Source of the DNA: a virus
DNA length: 24,248 nucleotides
IMG/VR virus record: IMGVR_UViG_3300020129_000084
Span: 1 to 24,248 of that record
Strand: one strand, 5' to 3'
Both the position numbers and the translations under genes were made by a program. Every line of letters begins with the position of its first letter. The stretch's first letter is position 1. Shown one piece after another: positions 1 through 6,624 of this stretch. Below the pieces are notes generated by a model that was not told the origin of the DNA, made no database searches, and saw only the letters and a program-made list of their open reading frames with translations.

Positions 1-451
1 CGATCAGGTCGCTGGCGCCGCCGCCTCTGCGGCGGGAAACGACATTGCCGTCGACTGCTCCGTCTGCTTTGCGGATCGGGTGCATGCAGTCGAGTACCAC
101 GTCGCTGAAATCGTGCTTCGACGAAACCATCTCCGGTTCCCAACCCATCGAGCCGATCACGCGCGTCATGTGAACGTAGTGCTCGCCCTTCTTGCAGGGG
201 CCGTGGAGGTTGACGCACTTGAAGTGCATCCGCACGGTCTCGACCGCGATCAACATGCCCCTGTCCTGCTCGGACCAGTCGGTCAGGGCAGCACGTACTT
301 CGTGGGTGATGTCGGTCGTTGTCTCGGTGGTGTCGGGCTGCGCGCAGGCCCACAACACGCCCGCGACTTGCGGCATGCTGAGTTGCCCCTGAGCAAAGGC
401 GAACGTCATCGAGTGACAGAGTTCGGTGTACGTTTCGCGGGCGACGGTCAT
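1..451 (-). CDS. Hypothetical phage protein, C-terminus cut by window edge
   Basis: An open minus-strand frame runs from an ATG at 451 to the left edge, giving at least 150 codons with no stop. Its start overlaps the stop of the preceding gene as ATGA, the coupling used throughout this arm. The protein begins MTVARETYTELCHSM. Two cysteines (C79, C86) sit in a short basic stretch (KCVNLHGPCKKGEH), and the end visible here is Arg/Gly-rich (residues 140-146). I do not recognise a family. The 79/86 pair could be half of a metal site, but that is a guess. The real length is unknown because the gene leaves the window. Confidence 0.75.
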   Translation of the reverse strand, partial: MTVARETYTELCHSMTFAFAQGQLSMPQVAGVLWACAQPDTTETTTDITHEVRAALTDWSEQDRGMLIAVETVRMHFKCVNLHGPCKKGEHYVHMTRVIGSMGWEPEMVSSKHDFSDVVLDCMHPIRKADGAVDGNVVSRRRGGGASDLI

Positions 452-1107
452 GCCAGCTTCTCTCTCGTGACGCAGGGAACCATGATGTCGAGCAGCTTGT
501 CGTAGCTGCCCTCTGTCAAGGTGGTGGATTCGGACGTGTCGATGTGCGGCTCGTGCCAGACGATCCGCCCGCCGTCGTCCTTGTGGAACGCCGACGTGAC
601 CCGCGCCCACTCCGCGAGACCAGTGCTGCTGGTCTCGACTTGGTAGGTCGTGAGTCGCTCCAACACCTTCGACTCCGGGTTGTCCTGGTAGTCGCGCTTC
701 AAGTCACCGCGCTGGATTTCGTTGAGGTCCATCTCGCTGTCGCCTTCCAGCCCGTAACCCTCGACGCCGAGCCAGATCGACTCCATCGGTGTGCCTTTCG
801 CTGGCATCTCCCCGATGCCGGGCAGCAGCACGCCATCTTCGAGCGCGCCGAGGCAGGCCCACAGCACCAGTGGTGCGCCCATCTCGACCTGCGCTGCCCA
901 ATGCTCGGGCATGTTCGCGATCGCGTGCTCGCGCACCACCTGGACCATGCTGCCGACCAACGGGACGTTGACGGCTTGCGATGGCATGTCTCGCCATCGC
1001 ACGACGAGGATCGGGTACAGGTCGGGCTCCTTGTGGTCGTACCACATGTGTTCTTTGACCTGACGGAGTTCGTTGTGGAACTCGATCAGTTGTTCGCGTG
1101 AGTACAT
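448..1107 (-). CDS. Hypothetical phage protein, first gene of leftmost operon
   Basis: A 219-residue protein, acidic and tryptophan-rich, beginning MYSREQLIEFHNELRQV. I chose the ATG at 1107 over an upstream in-frame ATG at 1158. It has a good Shine-Dalgarno (AAAGGAGAG) a few bases ahead and lies downstream of the hairpin at 1138-1174, whereas the longer form would run through that hairpin. The leader also carries the recurrent AACCCA motif (1129-1134, minus strand). The stop overlaps the next gene as ATGA. No known domain is visible. Both this protein and the next contain a VLWAC segment, which may be chance. It looks like a soluble cytoplasmic early protein of unknown role. Confidence 0.8.
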   Translation of the reverse strand: MYSREQLIEFHNELRQVKEHMWYDHKEPDLYPILVVRWRDMPSQAVNVPLVGSMVQVVREHAIANMPEHWAAQVEMGAPLVLWACLGALEDGVLLPGIGEMPAKGTPMESIWLGVEGYGLEGDSEMDLNEIQRGDLKRDYQDNPESKVLERLTTYQVETSSTGLAEWARVTSAFHKDDGGRIVWHEPHIDTSESTTLTEGSYDKLLDIMVPCVTREKLA

Positions 1108-1137
1108 GACTCTCCTTTGTGGGATTGATGGGTTGTG

Positions 1138-1174
1138 CCACGGTCCCCCCAACCTCACGCAGAGGGGACCGTGG
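1138..1174 (-). terminator. Hairpin between AAA+ gene and leftmost operon
   Basis: An 11-bp perfect stem (CCACGGTCCCC / GGGGACCGTGG) closes a 15-nt loop. It lies 31 bp after the stop of the AAA+ ATPase gene on the minus strand and just past the palindrome at 1183-1200. There is no clear U-tract, so it may be a weak terminator or a leader structure for the next operon. Confidence 0.5.
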
Positions 1175-1182
1175 CGAACTCG

Positions 1183-1200
1183 CTAACGGCTAGCCGTTAG
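1183..1200. repeat. 18-bp palindrome copy 1 (centre CTAG)
   Basis: A perfect palindrome, CTAACGGCTAGCCGTTAG, between the stop of the AAA+ gene at 1206 and the hairpin at 1138-1174. It lies 75 bp upstream of the ATG at 1107. The arms match the other nine copies exactly. Confidence 0.95.
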
Positions 1201-1205
1201 GAAAC

Positions 1206-2741
1206 TCAGTTTGTGCCGAGATTGCCTTCGATGGGCTTGCCCATCTCGGTCTTGAGGCTGATTGACGCCCCATCCAACTTGGAGTCGATGACCCCGGCCG
1301 TGACGCGCGCTACGTCGTCCTCGTCCAGATCACCGACATCGACCTTGATGCCGTCGCCCACGGCATCAACGATCAACTGCTTGAACGCCGAATCGAGCGT
1401 GGGCGGCTGTGGCGTCCGCTTGGCACTCGTATCCTGCAACTCCCACTGACGCCGCATCAGCGTTGCACCCGTGACCAAGTCCTGGGTGGTGACGATGATG
1501 TTGTCGGCGGAATGGGTCCGGGCGATCACCGACCGGATCACCTTCGACATGCCACCGACGATCCACGCGGGCGTGTAGTCGGTGTAGGCGGCGAAGGCCC
1601 GCTCCCAATCAATGGCCGCGTCCAACTTCTCCTTCAAGCGCAACTGGATCAAGCGCGTGAAGGCTTCCAGATCGGGCAGGCCGACTTCGATGTAGTCGTC
1701 GACGCGCCCTTGACGGAGGAACGCCGAAGCGATGCTCTCCGGGAAGTTGGTGGTCATCATGATCAGGATGCGATCGGACTTGCTGACCGAGCCGTCGAGG
1801 TTGTCGAGCGCGAGCGCCCGGTCCTTGTCGGCCATCTTCTCGATGTCCTCGATGAACAGCCCGACGATGCCGTCGCGGGTCATGTAGTTGCGGGCAACTC
1901 GCAGCCCGTTCTGCATGTCCTGCGCCGACCCACCGGGCGGCACGATCACGCCGGTCATTCCCATCTCGAACAGCAGCGACTGTGCGACGCCGAACAGCAG
2001 GGTCTTGCCTGTCCCTGGCGGACCAGCGAGCAAGACCGAACGCTTCGGCCGCTCACCGGCCTGGATCAATGCGTCCAGGTCGATGATCGGTGAGATGCAG
2101 GCGACCTTGACGGCCTCCTGCAACTCGGCGTTGAACACGACCTGATTACGGTCGAAGGTCGCCACGTTCACGTACTCGTAGTTGGACGTGATGATCTGGC
2201 CCCGGTAGATCGAACGCTGTTCGAGTTCCTCGCGGATGAACGCGAAGAAGCCGTTGATCGCGTCCTGACAGAAACGCCGGAACTGGAACTGGACGGTGCC
2301 AGTGCCATCGGGGTTGGGCACGGCGCGGCACTTGCCATCGAGACCGGGAATCGTCATCCAATCACCGGGGATGGTCTCGTGCTGCATCTTGCCCTCAACG
2401 CTGTAGCCGGTATCGACCACGCGCTCCTGAGCCAACTTGAACGGGGACTTGACCGAACGAGCGACACCACCATCGCAGCGACGCAGCACGCGTGTCATGC
2501 ACACGGCCACGTCGTTGTAGCCGAACGGGAGTTGCTCGACCTGCTGGATGTACTCGTACATGGCATCGACCTCGTCGCAGTAGACCTGCTTCGAGGACAA
2601 CGGGTCCTGGGCGTACGACCCAGGTGAACGGAACTGATTGTTGCCAGCCGGAAAGACCACCGGGCGCGCATTGTCGGGTGTACCGCCGACCTTGCGCACC
2701 AAGTCGTCGAACGACAGCTTGGCGAGTTGAACGGTTGACAT
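1206..2741 (-). CDS. AAA+ family ATPase
   Basis: A 511-residue protein with one AAA+ module in its C-terminal half. Visible are Walker A GPPGTGKT (240-247), Walker B with acidic pair (LFIEDIEK, about 295-302), sensor-1 TTN (330-332) and an arginine-finger/second-region segment (RQGRVDDYIEVGLPD, about 343-357) typical of classic AAA proteins. Residues 1-220 are an unrecognised N-terminal region that may bind substrate. The family uses ATP hydrolysis to remodel or unfold proteins or complexes; the target here is unknown. The ATG at 2741 has a strong Shine-Dalgarno (AAGGAGC) and the AACCCA leader motif (2757-2762). It forms a single-gene unit, with a palindrome 129 bp upstream and another just after its stop. 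Confidence 0.93.
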   Translation of the reverse strand: MSTVQLAKLSFDDLVRKVGGTPDNARPVVFPAGNNQFRSPGSYAQDPLSSKQVYCDEVDAMYEYIQQVEQLPFGYNDVAVCMTRVLRRCDGGVARSVKSPFKLAQERVVDTGYSVEGKMQHETIPGDWMTIPGLDGKCRAVPNPDGTGTVQFQFRRFCQDAINGFFAFIREELEQRSIYRGQIITSNYEYVNVATFDRNQVVFNAELQEAVKVACISPIIDLDALIQAGERPKRSVLLAGPPGTGKTLLFGVAQSLLFEMGMTGVIVPPGGSAQDMQNGLRVARNYMTRDGIVGLFIEDIEKMADKDRALALDNLDGSVSKSDRILIMMTTNFPESIASAFLRQGRVDDYIEVGLPDLEAFTRLIQLRLKEKLDAAIDWERAFAAYTDYTPAWIVGGMSKVIRSVIARTHSADNIIVTTQDLVTGATLMRRQWELQDTSAKRTPQPPTLDSAFKQLIVDAVGDGIKVDVGDLDEDDVARVTAGVIDSKLDGASISLKTEMGKPIEGNLGTN

Positions 2742-2840
2742 TCGGATTGCTCCTTGTGGGTTGTGGTGATGCTGTCCACGGGCGCGTGAACAGCCTTCGA
2801 CACGCAGATTTGTGATGTGCGTATCGGTTCTGCTGGTGTG

Positions 2841-2857
2841 AGTCGAAGATTTCGACT
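2841..2857. repeat. Inverted repeat in AAA+ gene leader
   Basis: AGTCGAA and TTCGACT, 7-bp arms separated by GAT, lie 100 bp upstream of the AAA+ gene start and 13 bp from palindrome copy 2. This is the longest leader in the left arm (130 bp). It could be a second operator or a small RNA hairpin; no promoter could be assigned with confidence. Confidence 0.45.
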
Positions 2858-2870
2858 TCCAGCGCGCGCC

Positions 2871-2888
2871 CTAACGGTTGGCCGTTAG
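2871..2888. repeat. 18-bp palindrome copy 2 (centre TTGG)
   Basis: CTAACGGTTGGCCGTTAG, with 3 further paired bases on each side (GCC/GGC). It contains the TAA stop codon (2885-2887) of the minus-strand gene ending here and is the operator-like element upstream of the AAA+ gene. Confidence 0.95.
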
Positions 2889-3187
2889 GGCTCGAAGCGT
2901 TCGGACGGAATGCTGAACTTGCCCAGCAGTTCGTCCGAAGCAGGGTTCGGTTCCGCCTCGGTGACATGACACCGAATCTCGAACGTCCCCCGGTCCACCG
3001 TTGGCACGATGTAGACCAGGATGTTGGAACCGAGCCGCCGATCGGGCAGCACTTCCCAGCCGACGAGACCGAGTATCGCATCGGTCCACGGCAGGTAGGT
3101 CGTCCGTGTCGACTGGTCCCGAAAGCCCGTCATCGGCATCAACACCGGGATCGGGTACTCGGGCCATTCACTCGGCTTGCGTGTCAT
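2885..3187 (-). CDS. Hypothetical protein, last gene of five-gene operon
   Basis: A 100-residue protein beginning MTRKPSEWPEYPIP. The ATG at 3187 is preferred because it overlaps the end of the upstream gene by 20 bp and has a GAGGAAGG stretch at usable distance; a longer in-frame start would overlap the neighbour by about 100 bp. The middle is hydrophobic and strand-like (NILVYIVPTV), and the sequence has no cysteine pair or known motif. Its stop codon lies inside palindrome copy 2. The family is unrecognised. Confidence 0.7.
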   Translation of the reverse strand: MTRKPSEWPEYPIPVLMPMTGFRDQSTRTTYLPWTDAILGLVGWEVLPDRRLGSNILVYIVPTVDRGTFEIRCHVTEAEPNPASDELLGKFSIPSERFEP

Positions 3188-3626
3188 CGTCGTCGTCGCC
3201 TTCCTCGTCGGGGTAGACGAGGCGGCTGCACTCGTCATTGTGCAATCGCTCGATGCCGGTTGATGCGGCATTGGCGATCATGTCGCTGATGATCGAAGCG
3301 CCCCAAGTGATGGCGCTGATGTCCTCGTCGCAGCGCGACCAGAGCGCGTTGTACGGCTGGTAGCCGCACTCGACGCACTTTGGTCCGTAGGTGGTGATCG
3401 CGACGTAGTCCTCGCCCTCACCATCTTGAACGCTGAGCACGACACCGCGATACGGCGGTCGATCGACCACCAGCACGATGCCCTGCACACTGTTGTTGTC
3501 ACCGGCATCCCACATCCCGCTCTGTGTGAACGGGTTGTGGGTCTGCCAGTTGACGCGCAACAGTTCCCATATGTCATCGAAGGCGAGGTACCAGTCGACG
3601 ACTGGATGCTGCACCTGCAATGTCAC
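3168..3626 (-). CDS. Hypothetical protein with acidic C-terminal tail
   Basis: A 152-residue protein starting at a GTG (3626) that overlaps the previous stop as GTGA. It contains one CxxC pair (C84, C87) followed by C99, which could be part of a metal site. The C-terminus (141-152) is strongly acidic, with five consecutive Asp residues. Acidic tails of this kind occur in DNA mimics and in SSB-type partners, but no domain supports either reading. The body is rich in Trp/Tyr and appears soluble. The family is unrecognised. Confidence 0.78.
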   Translation of the reverse strand: MTLQVQHPVVDWYLAFDDIWELLRVNWQTHNPFTQSGMWDAGDNNSVQGIVLVVDRPPYRGVVLSVQDGEGEDYVAITTYGPKCVECGYQPYNALWSRCDEDISAITWGASIISDMIANAASTGIERLHNDECSRLVYPDEEGDDDDDTQAE

Positions 3627-3931
3627 ACGCCACCCCCCGGACTATCGAGGTTGGACACCATCTGCGACGCTGCCGCCAGTTGCTCGCTCGCCGCTGCCTG
3701 CCACTTCGAGCGTGACTGCTGGACAACGCTGTTGAGCATGTTGGTGTGCTCGTTGTCCATGACCTCGAAGTAGAAGTTGGCGACACGCGTGCCTTGCACG
3801 GTGACGCAAATCTTGGAGTACCACCGGCCTTCGATCTGGCAGAACTGGACGGCGCTCTCGCTCCGCAGTCCATCCTCGATCATCGCCATCGTGTCGCGGT
3901 CAGTGACCTGACTCCATCTCTCTCGCAACAT
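3623..3931 (-). CDS. Hypothetical protein
   Basis: A 102-residue protein starting MLRERWSQVTDRD at an ATG at 3931. The Shine-Dalgarno (AAGGAAAGAGGG) is embedded in the last codons and stop of the upstream gene, as is an AACCCA leader motif (3951-3956), so it can be translated independently of coupling. Residues 67-95 are Ala/Gln/Ser-rich and probably helical (SVVQQSRSKWQAAASEQLAA), and the tail is glycine-rich. The family is unrecognised. Confidence 0.75.
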   Translation of the reverse strand: MLRERWSQVTDRDTMAMIEDGLRSESAVQFCQIEGRWYSKICVTVQGTRVANFYFEVMDNEHTNMLNSVVQQSRSKWQAAASEQLAAASQMVSNLDSPGGGV

Positions 3932-3933
3932 TG

Positions 3934-4125
3934 CTATCCCTCTTTCCTTGTGGGTTGTTGTTGGATGTTGGCGCGGATCGGAATGTCCGCGCCCTCGCTG
4001 CCAGAGTCGTGGCAGTTCTCTGCAAACTCGTCGAGCATCCGAATCGGACGGTCGACCAGTTGGTCGTCGTTATCGCGGCGGCGTGCGTAGCACTCGTCGC
4101 ACACCACGATCGTTTGCCGGGTCAC
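3934..4125 (-). CDS. Small hypothetical protein with CxxC
   Basis: A 63-residue protein starting at a GTG at 4125, overlapping the previous stop as GTGA. One CxxC (C9, C12: VVCDEC) followed by a basic patch suggests half of a zinc ribbon. No second pair is present, so metal binding would need a dimer or partner. Its 3' end doubles as the leader of the next gene: its TAG stop lies between that gene's ribosome-binding site and start. The family is unrecognised. Confidence 0.68.
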   Translation of the reverse strand: MTRQTIVVCDECYARRRDNDDQLVDRPIRMLDEFAENCHDSGSEGADIPIRANIQQQPTRKEG

Positions 4126-4667
4126 TGCATCGCCTTGGCCTGAGTGCGGTCGTACTCGGCCTTGATCTTGCTGTTGGCGTCACGGCTGCGAGCCGAGCGC
4201 AAGGCGTGGAAGCTGGTGCCCTGGTTGCGTTCCTCGGTCGGCACGCCGTGCTTGCCCTGGGTGGTGAACTTGAAGCAGAACGTGCCGGGCGCGGCATGAC
4301 ATGTCGGGCACTCGTAGTCGAGCGGCCGTTTCAACTTGGCGCCGATCCCCGGTCGTATCTTCTCGCCGTGCTTCTGCGGTATTGCCTGCAGCTTGGGCAG
4401 CTTGCTCTTGTCGATCGCTGTCGCCAGCGACTTGCCGTAGTCCGGGCTGAGTTCGTCGGCGTAGACACGCGGCCCATCGAGGGGTATGTCAATCACATGC
4501 GTGATCAGATCGACCCGGACGATCCCGGCTCGTGCCGTCGCCAGACGCGCCAGCAGCGCGTCGGATGAGTCGCTCTCGGTCGCGATGACGAGTGCTTCGT
4601 CGACCGCTGTTGCGATCGTGTCGATCGCTGCTGTCAGTGGATGGGTGTGGTTGTTGTTGGTGTTCAT
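4122..4667 (-). CDS. Phage zinc-finger protein
   Basis: A 181-residue protein. The C-terminal half carries a metal site of the type widespread in actinobacterial phage proteins: C120-x2-C123, C131 and H154 in the context YECPTCHAAPGTFC ... SFHALR. The family pattern is a CPxC-xxxPGxxC knuckle ending in H-xx-R, usually taken to bind zinc and possibly nucleic acid. Residues 11-60 look helical. It is the first gene of a five-gene operon, with Shine-Dalgarno AAAGGAC and the AACCCA leader motif (4684-4689). Its stop overlaps the next gene as GTGA. The exact role is unknown. Confidence 0.82.
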   Translation of the reverse strand: MNTNNNHTHPLTAAIDTIATAVDEALVIATESDSSDALLARLATARAGIVRVDLITHVIDIPLDGPRVYADELSPDYGKSLATAIDKSKLPKLQAIPQKHGEKIRPGIGAKLKRPLDYECPTCHAAPGTFCFKFTTQGKHGVPTEERNQGTSFHALRSARSRDANSKIKAEYDRTQAKAMQ

Positions 4668-4701
4668 TGCTGTCCTTTGTGTATGGGTTGGGTGGAAATG
4701 A

Positions 4702-4739
4702 CACAGCCGTCCTAACGGTTGGCCGTTAGGACGGCTGTG
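4702..4739 (-). terminator. 17-bp-stem hairpin containing palindrome copy 3
   Basis: Perfect 17-bp arms (CACAGCCGTCCTAACGG / CCGTTAGGACGGCTGTG) around a TTGG loop, beginning 10 bp after the stop at 4749. The inner 7 bp of each arm are the conserved palindrome; the outer 10 bp are unique to this copy. On the minus strand it is followed by TCATTTCC, a weak U-rich stretch. It is likely a terminator for the upstream operon. Confidence 0.65.
4712..4729. repeat. 18-bp palindrome copy 3 (centre TTGG)
   Basis: CTAACGGTTGGCCGTTAG, nested in the long hairpin at 4702-4739, 44 bp upstream of the ATG at 4667. Confidence 0.95.
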
Positions 4740-4748
4740 GACTGGCTG

Positions 4749-5294
4749 CTATTGCGGGCGGGCACTGCTGGCGTCGACGATGATCTGTCGACCCAGCTGC
4801 CCTGGCATCTGCGTGCCGATCGGGACAACGGCGTCCTGATCGCGGCTGATGCGTACCGTGTAGGCGACGAGACCGAATCGCTTGGCCTCGATGATCGCCA
4901 GGGGTTCGTGCTTCATCAGATGCGGGCACAACGTGCGCGCAGCCTCGAAGCAGTGGTGGTGCATCGGCGGGTTGAGTATCCAACCCACTTCCCACAGGTC
5001 GGTGTGGGTGCTGCCGATATCGCTGTCGTCGGGCACGACCCAGGTTTGCGCACCACGCTTGCCACATATCTGGCAGGCGCCGTATACCATCCCCTCGCGC
5101 TGTCGGTGCGAGTTGGTCGAACCGAAATCCGGCTTGCCGGTCGGATGCTCGGAGTAAATCCAATCCGTGCCGTACATGCGATGCACGCGCGTCACTGCTG
5201 GGTCGTACTCGTCGGACCACATCGCTACCCACGGCACGGGCAGCCCTTCGTACACCGGCAGATGCTCGAAGTACTCAGGAATCGTGTGTGTCAT
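4749..5294 (-). CDS. Zinc-binding hypothetical phage protein
   Basis: A 181-residue protein with a likely four-ligand zinc site split over the middle: C74-x2-C77 (CQICGK), then C115 after a His run (MHHHCFEAA) and C123 (TLCPHL). The arrangement CxxC ... HxxC ... CPHL resembles uncharacterised actinobacterial and phage proteins I recall, but I know no function. It starts at an ATG overlapping the preceding stop as ATGA (5294) and is the last gene of a seven-gene operon, ending 10 bp before the long hairpin. Confidence 0.78.
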   Translation of the reverse strand: MTHTIPEYFEHLPVYEGLPVPWVAMWSDEYDPAVTRVHRMYGTDWIYSEHPTGKPDFGSTNSHRQREGMVYGACQICGKRGAQTWVVPDDSDIGSTHTDLWEVGWILNPPMHHHCFEAARTLCPHLMKHEPLAIIEAKRFGLVAYTVRISRDQDAVVPIGTQMPGQLGRQIIVDASSARPQ

Positions 5295-5416
5295 CGACGC
5301 CTCCGCTTCATGCGCTGTCGACGCTTGAACCAGTCGTCGAAGAAGGCGAGCAGGATGCCGAAGCAGGTACTGCCGACGATCACGTAAATCATCGTGTCGC
5401 CCTCCACGGCGATCAT
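5291..5416 (-). CDS. Tiny membrane protein with basic tail
   Basis: A 41-residue protein with a hydrophobic segment at about residues 9-26 (MIYVIVGSTCFGILLAFF) followed by a strongly basic tail of Arg/Lys (31-41). This is a single-pass layout with the tail predicted on the cytoplasmic side. Both ends overlap neighbours by 4 bp (ATGA at 5413-5416 and 5291-5294), which fixes the start at 5416 and supports it being real despite its size. An internal Met at residue 9 is an alternative start. It could act on the host envelope, but nothing specific can be said. Confidence 0.7.
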   Translation of the reverse strand: MIAVEGDTMIYVIVGSTCFGILLAFFDDWFKRRQRMKRRRR

Positions 5417-5616
5417 GACGCCACCAACCGCGAGTCGGTCAGGCAATGTTCGCAAATACGGTGACGAGCTAAGGGACCGATCTTGCGTACCCATGACTCG
5501 TCGTAGCGATGCGCACAGAACGTTTCGATTCCATTCTGCTGGGCGTGCCACGTCGCGCCCGCCTTCGATACGAACACGATCCCCGTGCCCATGGCCTGCT
5601 TGTCGTACAGGCTCAC
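5413..5616 (-). CDS. Small hypothetical protein with Cys/His cluster
   Basis: A 67-residue protein starting at a GTG at 5616, overlapping the previous stop as GTGA, and ending in ATGA with the next gene. C34, H36, C55 and C58 (FCAH ... ICEHC) could form one zinc site. No transmembrane segment is visible. It lies between two membrane-protein genes in a tightly coupled operon. The family is unrecognised. Confidence 0.7.
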   Translation of the reverse strand: MSLYDKQAMGTGIVFVSKAGATWHAQQNGIETFCAHRYDESWVRKIGPLARHRICEHCLTDSRLVAS

Positions 5617-5849
5617 GGCTCACGCTCATCTTCGTGCTCGCGCACATCGAAGTGACGATGCTCGAAACTGCGTGTCTGGTTGCTACGCCGATGCGGTTGT
5701 GTTGGGTGTGAGTCGACTCGACGCACGATCGAGCGCCAGTCGTCATGCCTCGGTCGAGAGTCACGCCACACCAGTACCATCATCGCCATCGCGGCAACGA
5801 TGAAGCCGACCGCAGCGGCGATCAGACGAACCCATGCTTCATGCGTCAT
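5613..5849 (-). CDS. Small membrane protein with charged C-terminal tail
   Basis: A 78-residue protein with one clear transmembrane helix at about residues 7-28 (VRLIAAAVGFIVAAMAMMVLVW). A hydrophilic 50-residue tail follows, rich in Arg/His and then Asp/Glu, and probably cytoplasmic. It starts at an ATG at 5849, overlapping the previous gene by 11 bp, and its stop overlaps the next start. It is one of three tiny membrane proteins in this operon. It could be an exclusion or envelope-acting factor, which is inference from topology only. Confidence 0.72.
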   Translation of the reverse strand: MTHEAWVRLIAAAVGFIVAAMAMMVLVWRDSRPRHDDWRSIVRRVDSHPTQPHRRSNQTRSFEHRHFDVREHEDEREP

Positions 5850-6150
5850 CGTCGGTCACCGTCACGTCCATGTCGCGGTAGGTCACGTTGCCGTGGTTGG
5901 ACATGAAGATCGACTTGCGCAAGGTGGTGATCGACCGGTCGTTGTTGATGTCGCGCCACTCCGCTTCGGTCGGACGACGCGGCTTGCCGTGCTCTTGGTA
6001 GATCGACGGGCGCGCGCATGAGATGCAGAGCGCGATGTCGCCCGGCTTGGGCACGGCATCGGGATACTTGACCGAGGTGGCTGCGTCGTTGGACGCGTCG
6101 CACCACGGGCATGGATAACTGCCGCGGGTCGTCGTGAACAGATCGCTCAT
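5839..6150 (-). CDS. Zinc-ribbon hypothetical phage protein
   Basis: A 103-residue protein with two CxxC knuckles, C14-x2-C17 (CPWC) and C42-x2-C45 (CISC), separated by a PKPGD turn. This is a zinc-ribbon layout familiar from many actinophage hypotheticals. The C-terminal 40 residues are polar and end in an acidic DDD stretch. The ATG at 6150 was chosen because it overlaps the previous stop as ATGA and has a GGAG stretch upstream; longer in-frame starts would swallow the 36-residue gene upstream. Binding of nucleic acid or protein is plausible for the fold but not shown. Confidence 0.77.
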   Translation of the reverse strand: MSDLFTTTRGSYPCPWCDASNDAATSVKYPDAVPKPGDIALCISCARPSIYQEHGKPRRPTEAEWRDINNDRSITTLRKSIFMSNHGNVTYRDMDVTVTDDDA

Positions 6151-6257
6151 GGCTTCCACTCCATCGCCTTGGCGAATGCTCGCACGCCGTACTGATAGGC
6201 GCCGACAACGATGCCGGTCGTGAAGCCGAAGGTGAACATGTAGGCGTAAGCGATCAT
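6147..6257 (-). CDS. 36-residue membrane protein
   Basis: A short frame beginning MIAYAYMFTFGFTTG and ending AKAMEWKP. It has a hydrophobic stretch from about residue 2 to 22 and a short basic tail, consistent with a single membrane helix. The support is positional: its ATG overlaps the upstream stop as ATGA (6254-6257) and its TGA overlaps the downstream start in the same way (6147-6150), exactly filling the gap between two genes. No homolog is recalled. Confidence 0.65.
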   Translation of the reverse strand: MIAYAYMFTFGFTTGIVVGAYQYGVRAFAKAMEWKP

Positions 6258-6571
6258 GAGAGTTCATGCCTCTCTGCTCGCGCCTTCTGGTCGTTGGTAC
6301 GCGTGCCGTTGCCTCGCTCCACGTCGTATTGGAACACGGCATCGAGTTCGTCGATGAGTTCGATCAGCTTGGCAGCGCGGAAGCGTGAGCGCTTGACCGG
6401 CTCACCCATCTCGTCGAGTCGCAGCATTCCGTTGGTGATGGTCTGTGCCGTCGACCTCACGGCGTCGATGCAGGCGCGCACGGATTGCATAACGATCACG
6501 CGCTCGTCGACGCGGGCGACGTGTGGGTCGGGGTCGGCCTCATCGGGGTCGACCCATTCAGGTTCGTTCAT
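6254..6571 (-). CDS. Hypothetical acidic protein, operon head
   Basis: A 105-residue protein beginning MNEPEWVDPDEADPDPHV, very acidic at the N-terminus and then probably helical (about residues 25-85, rich in Leu/Ile/Arg/Glu). The ATG at 6571 has an AAAGGGAATC ribosome-binding site and two tandem AACCCAC motifs upstream (6591-6603). It heads a seven-gene operon, and palindrome copy 4 is 35 bp upstream. The family is unrecognised. Confidence 0.75.
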   Translation of the reverse strand: MNEPEWVDPDEADPDPHVARVDERVIVMQSVRACIDAVRSTAQTITNGMLRLDEMGEPVKRSRFRAAKLIELIDELDAVFQYDVERGNGTRTNDQKARAERHELS

Positions 6572-6606
6572 GATTCCCTTTCGTTGTGTGTGGGTTGTGG
6601 GTTGAG

Positions 6607-6624
6607 CTAACGGCTGGCCGTTAG
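6607..6624. repeat. 18-bp palindrome copy 4 (centre CTGG)
   Basis: CTAACGGCTGGCCGTTAG. The upstream minus-strand HNH gene reads right through it, encoding the last residues LTASR, and stops at the TAG formed by its far end. Confidence 0.95.

Noticed and set aside
2210-2224. TCGAAC-GCT-GTTCGA as a second SOS box
   Set aside because: The spacer is 3 bp, not 4, and it lies well inside the AAA+ coding sequence.
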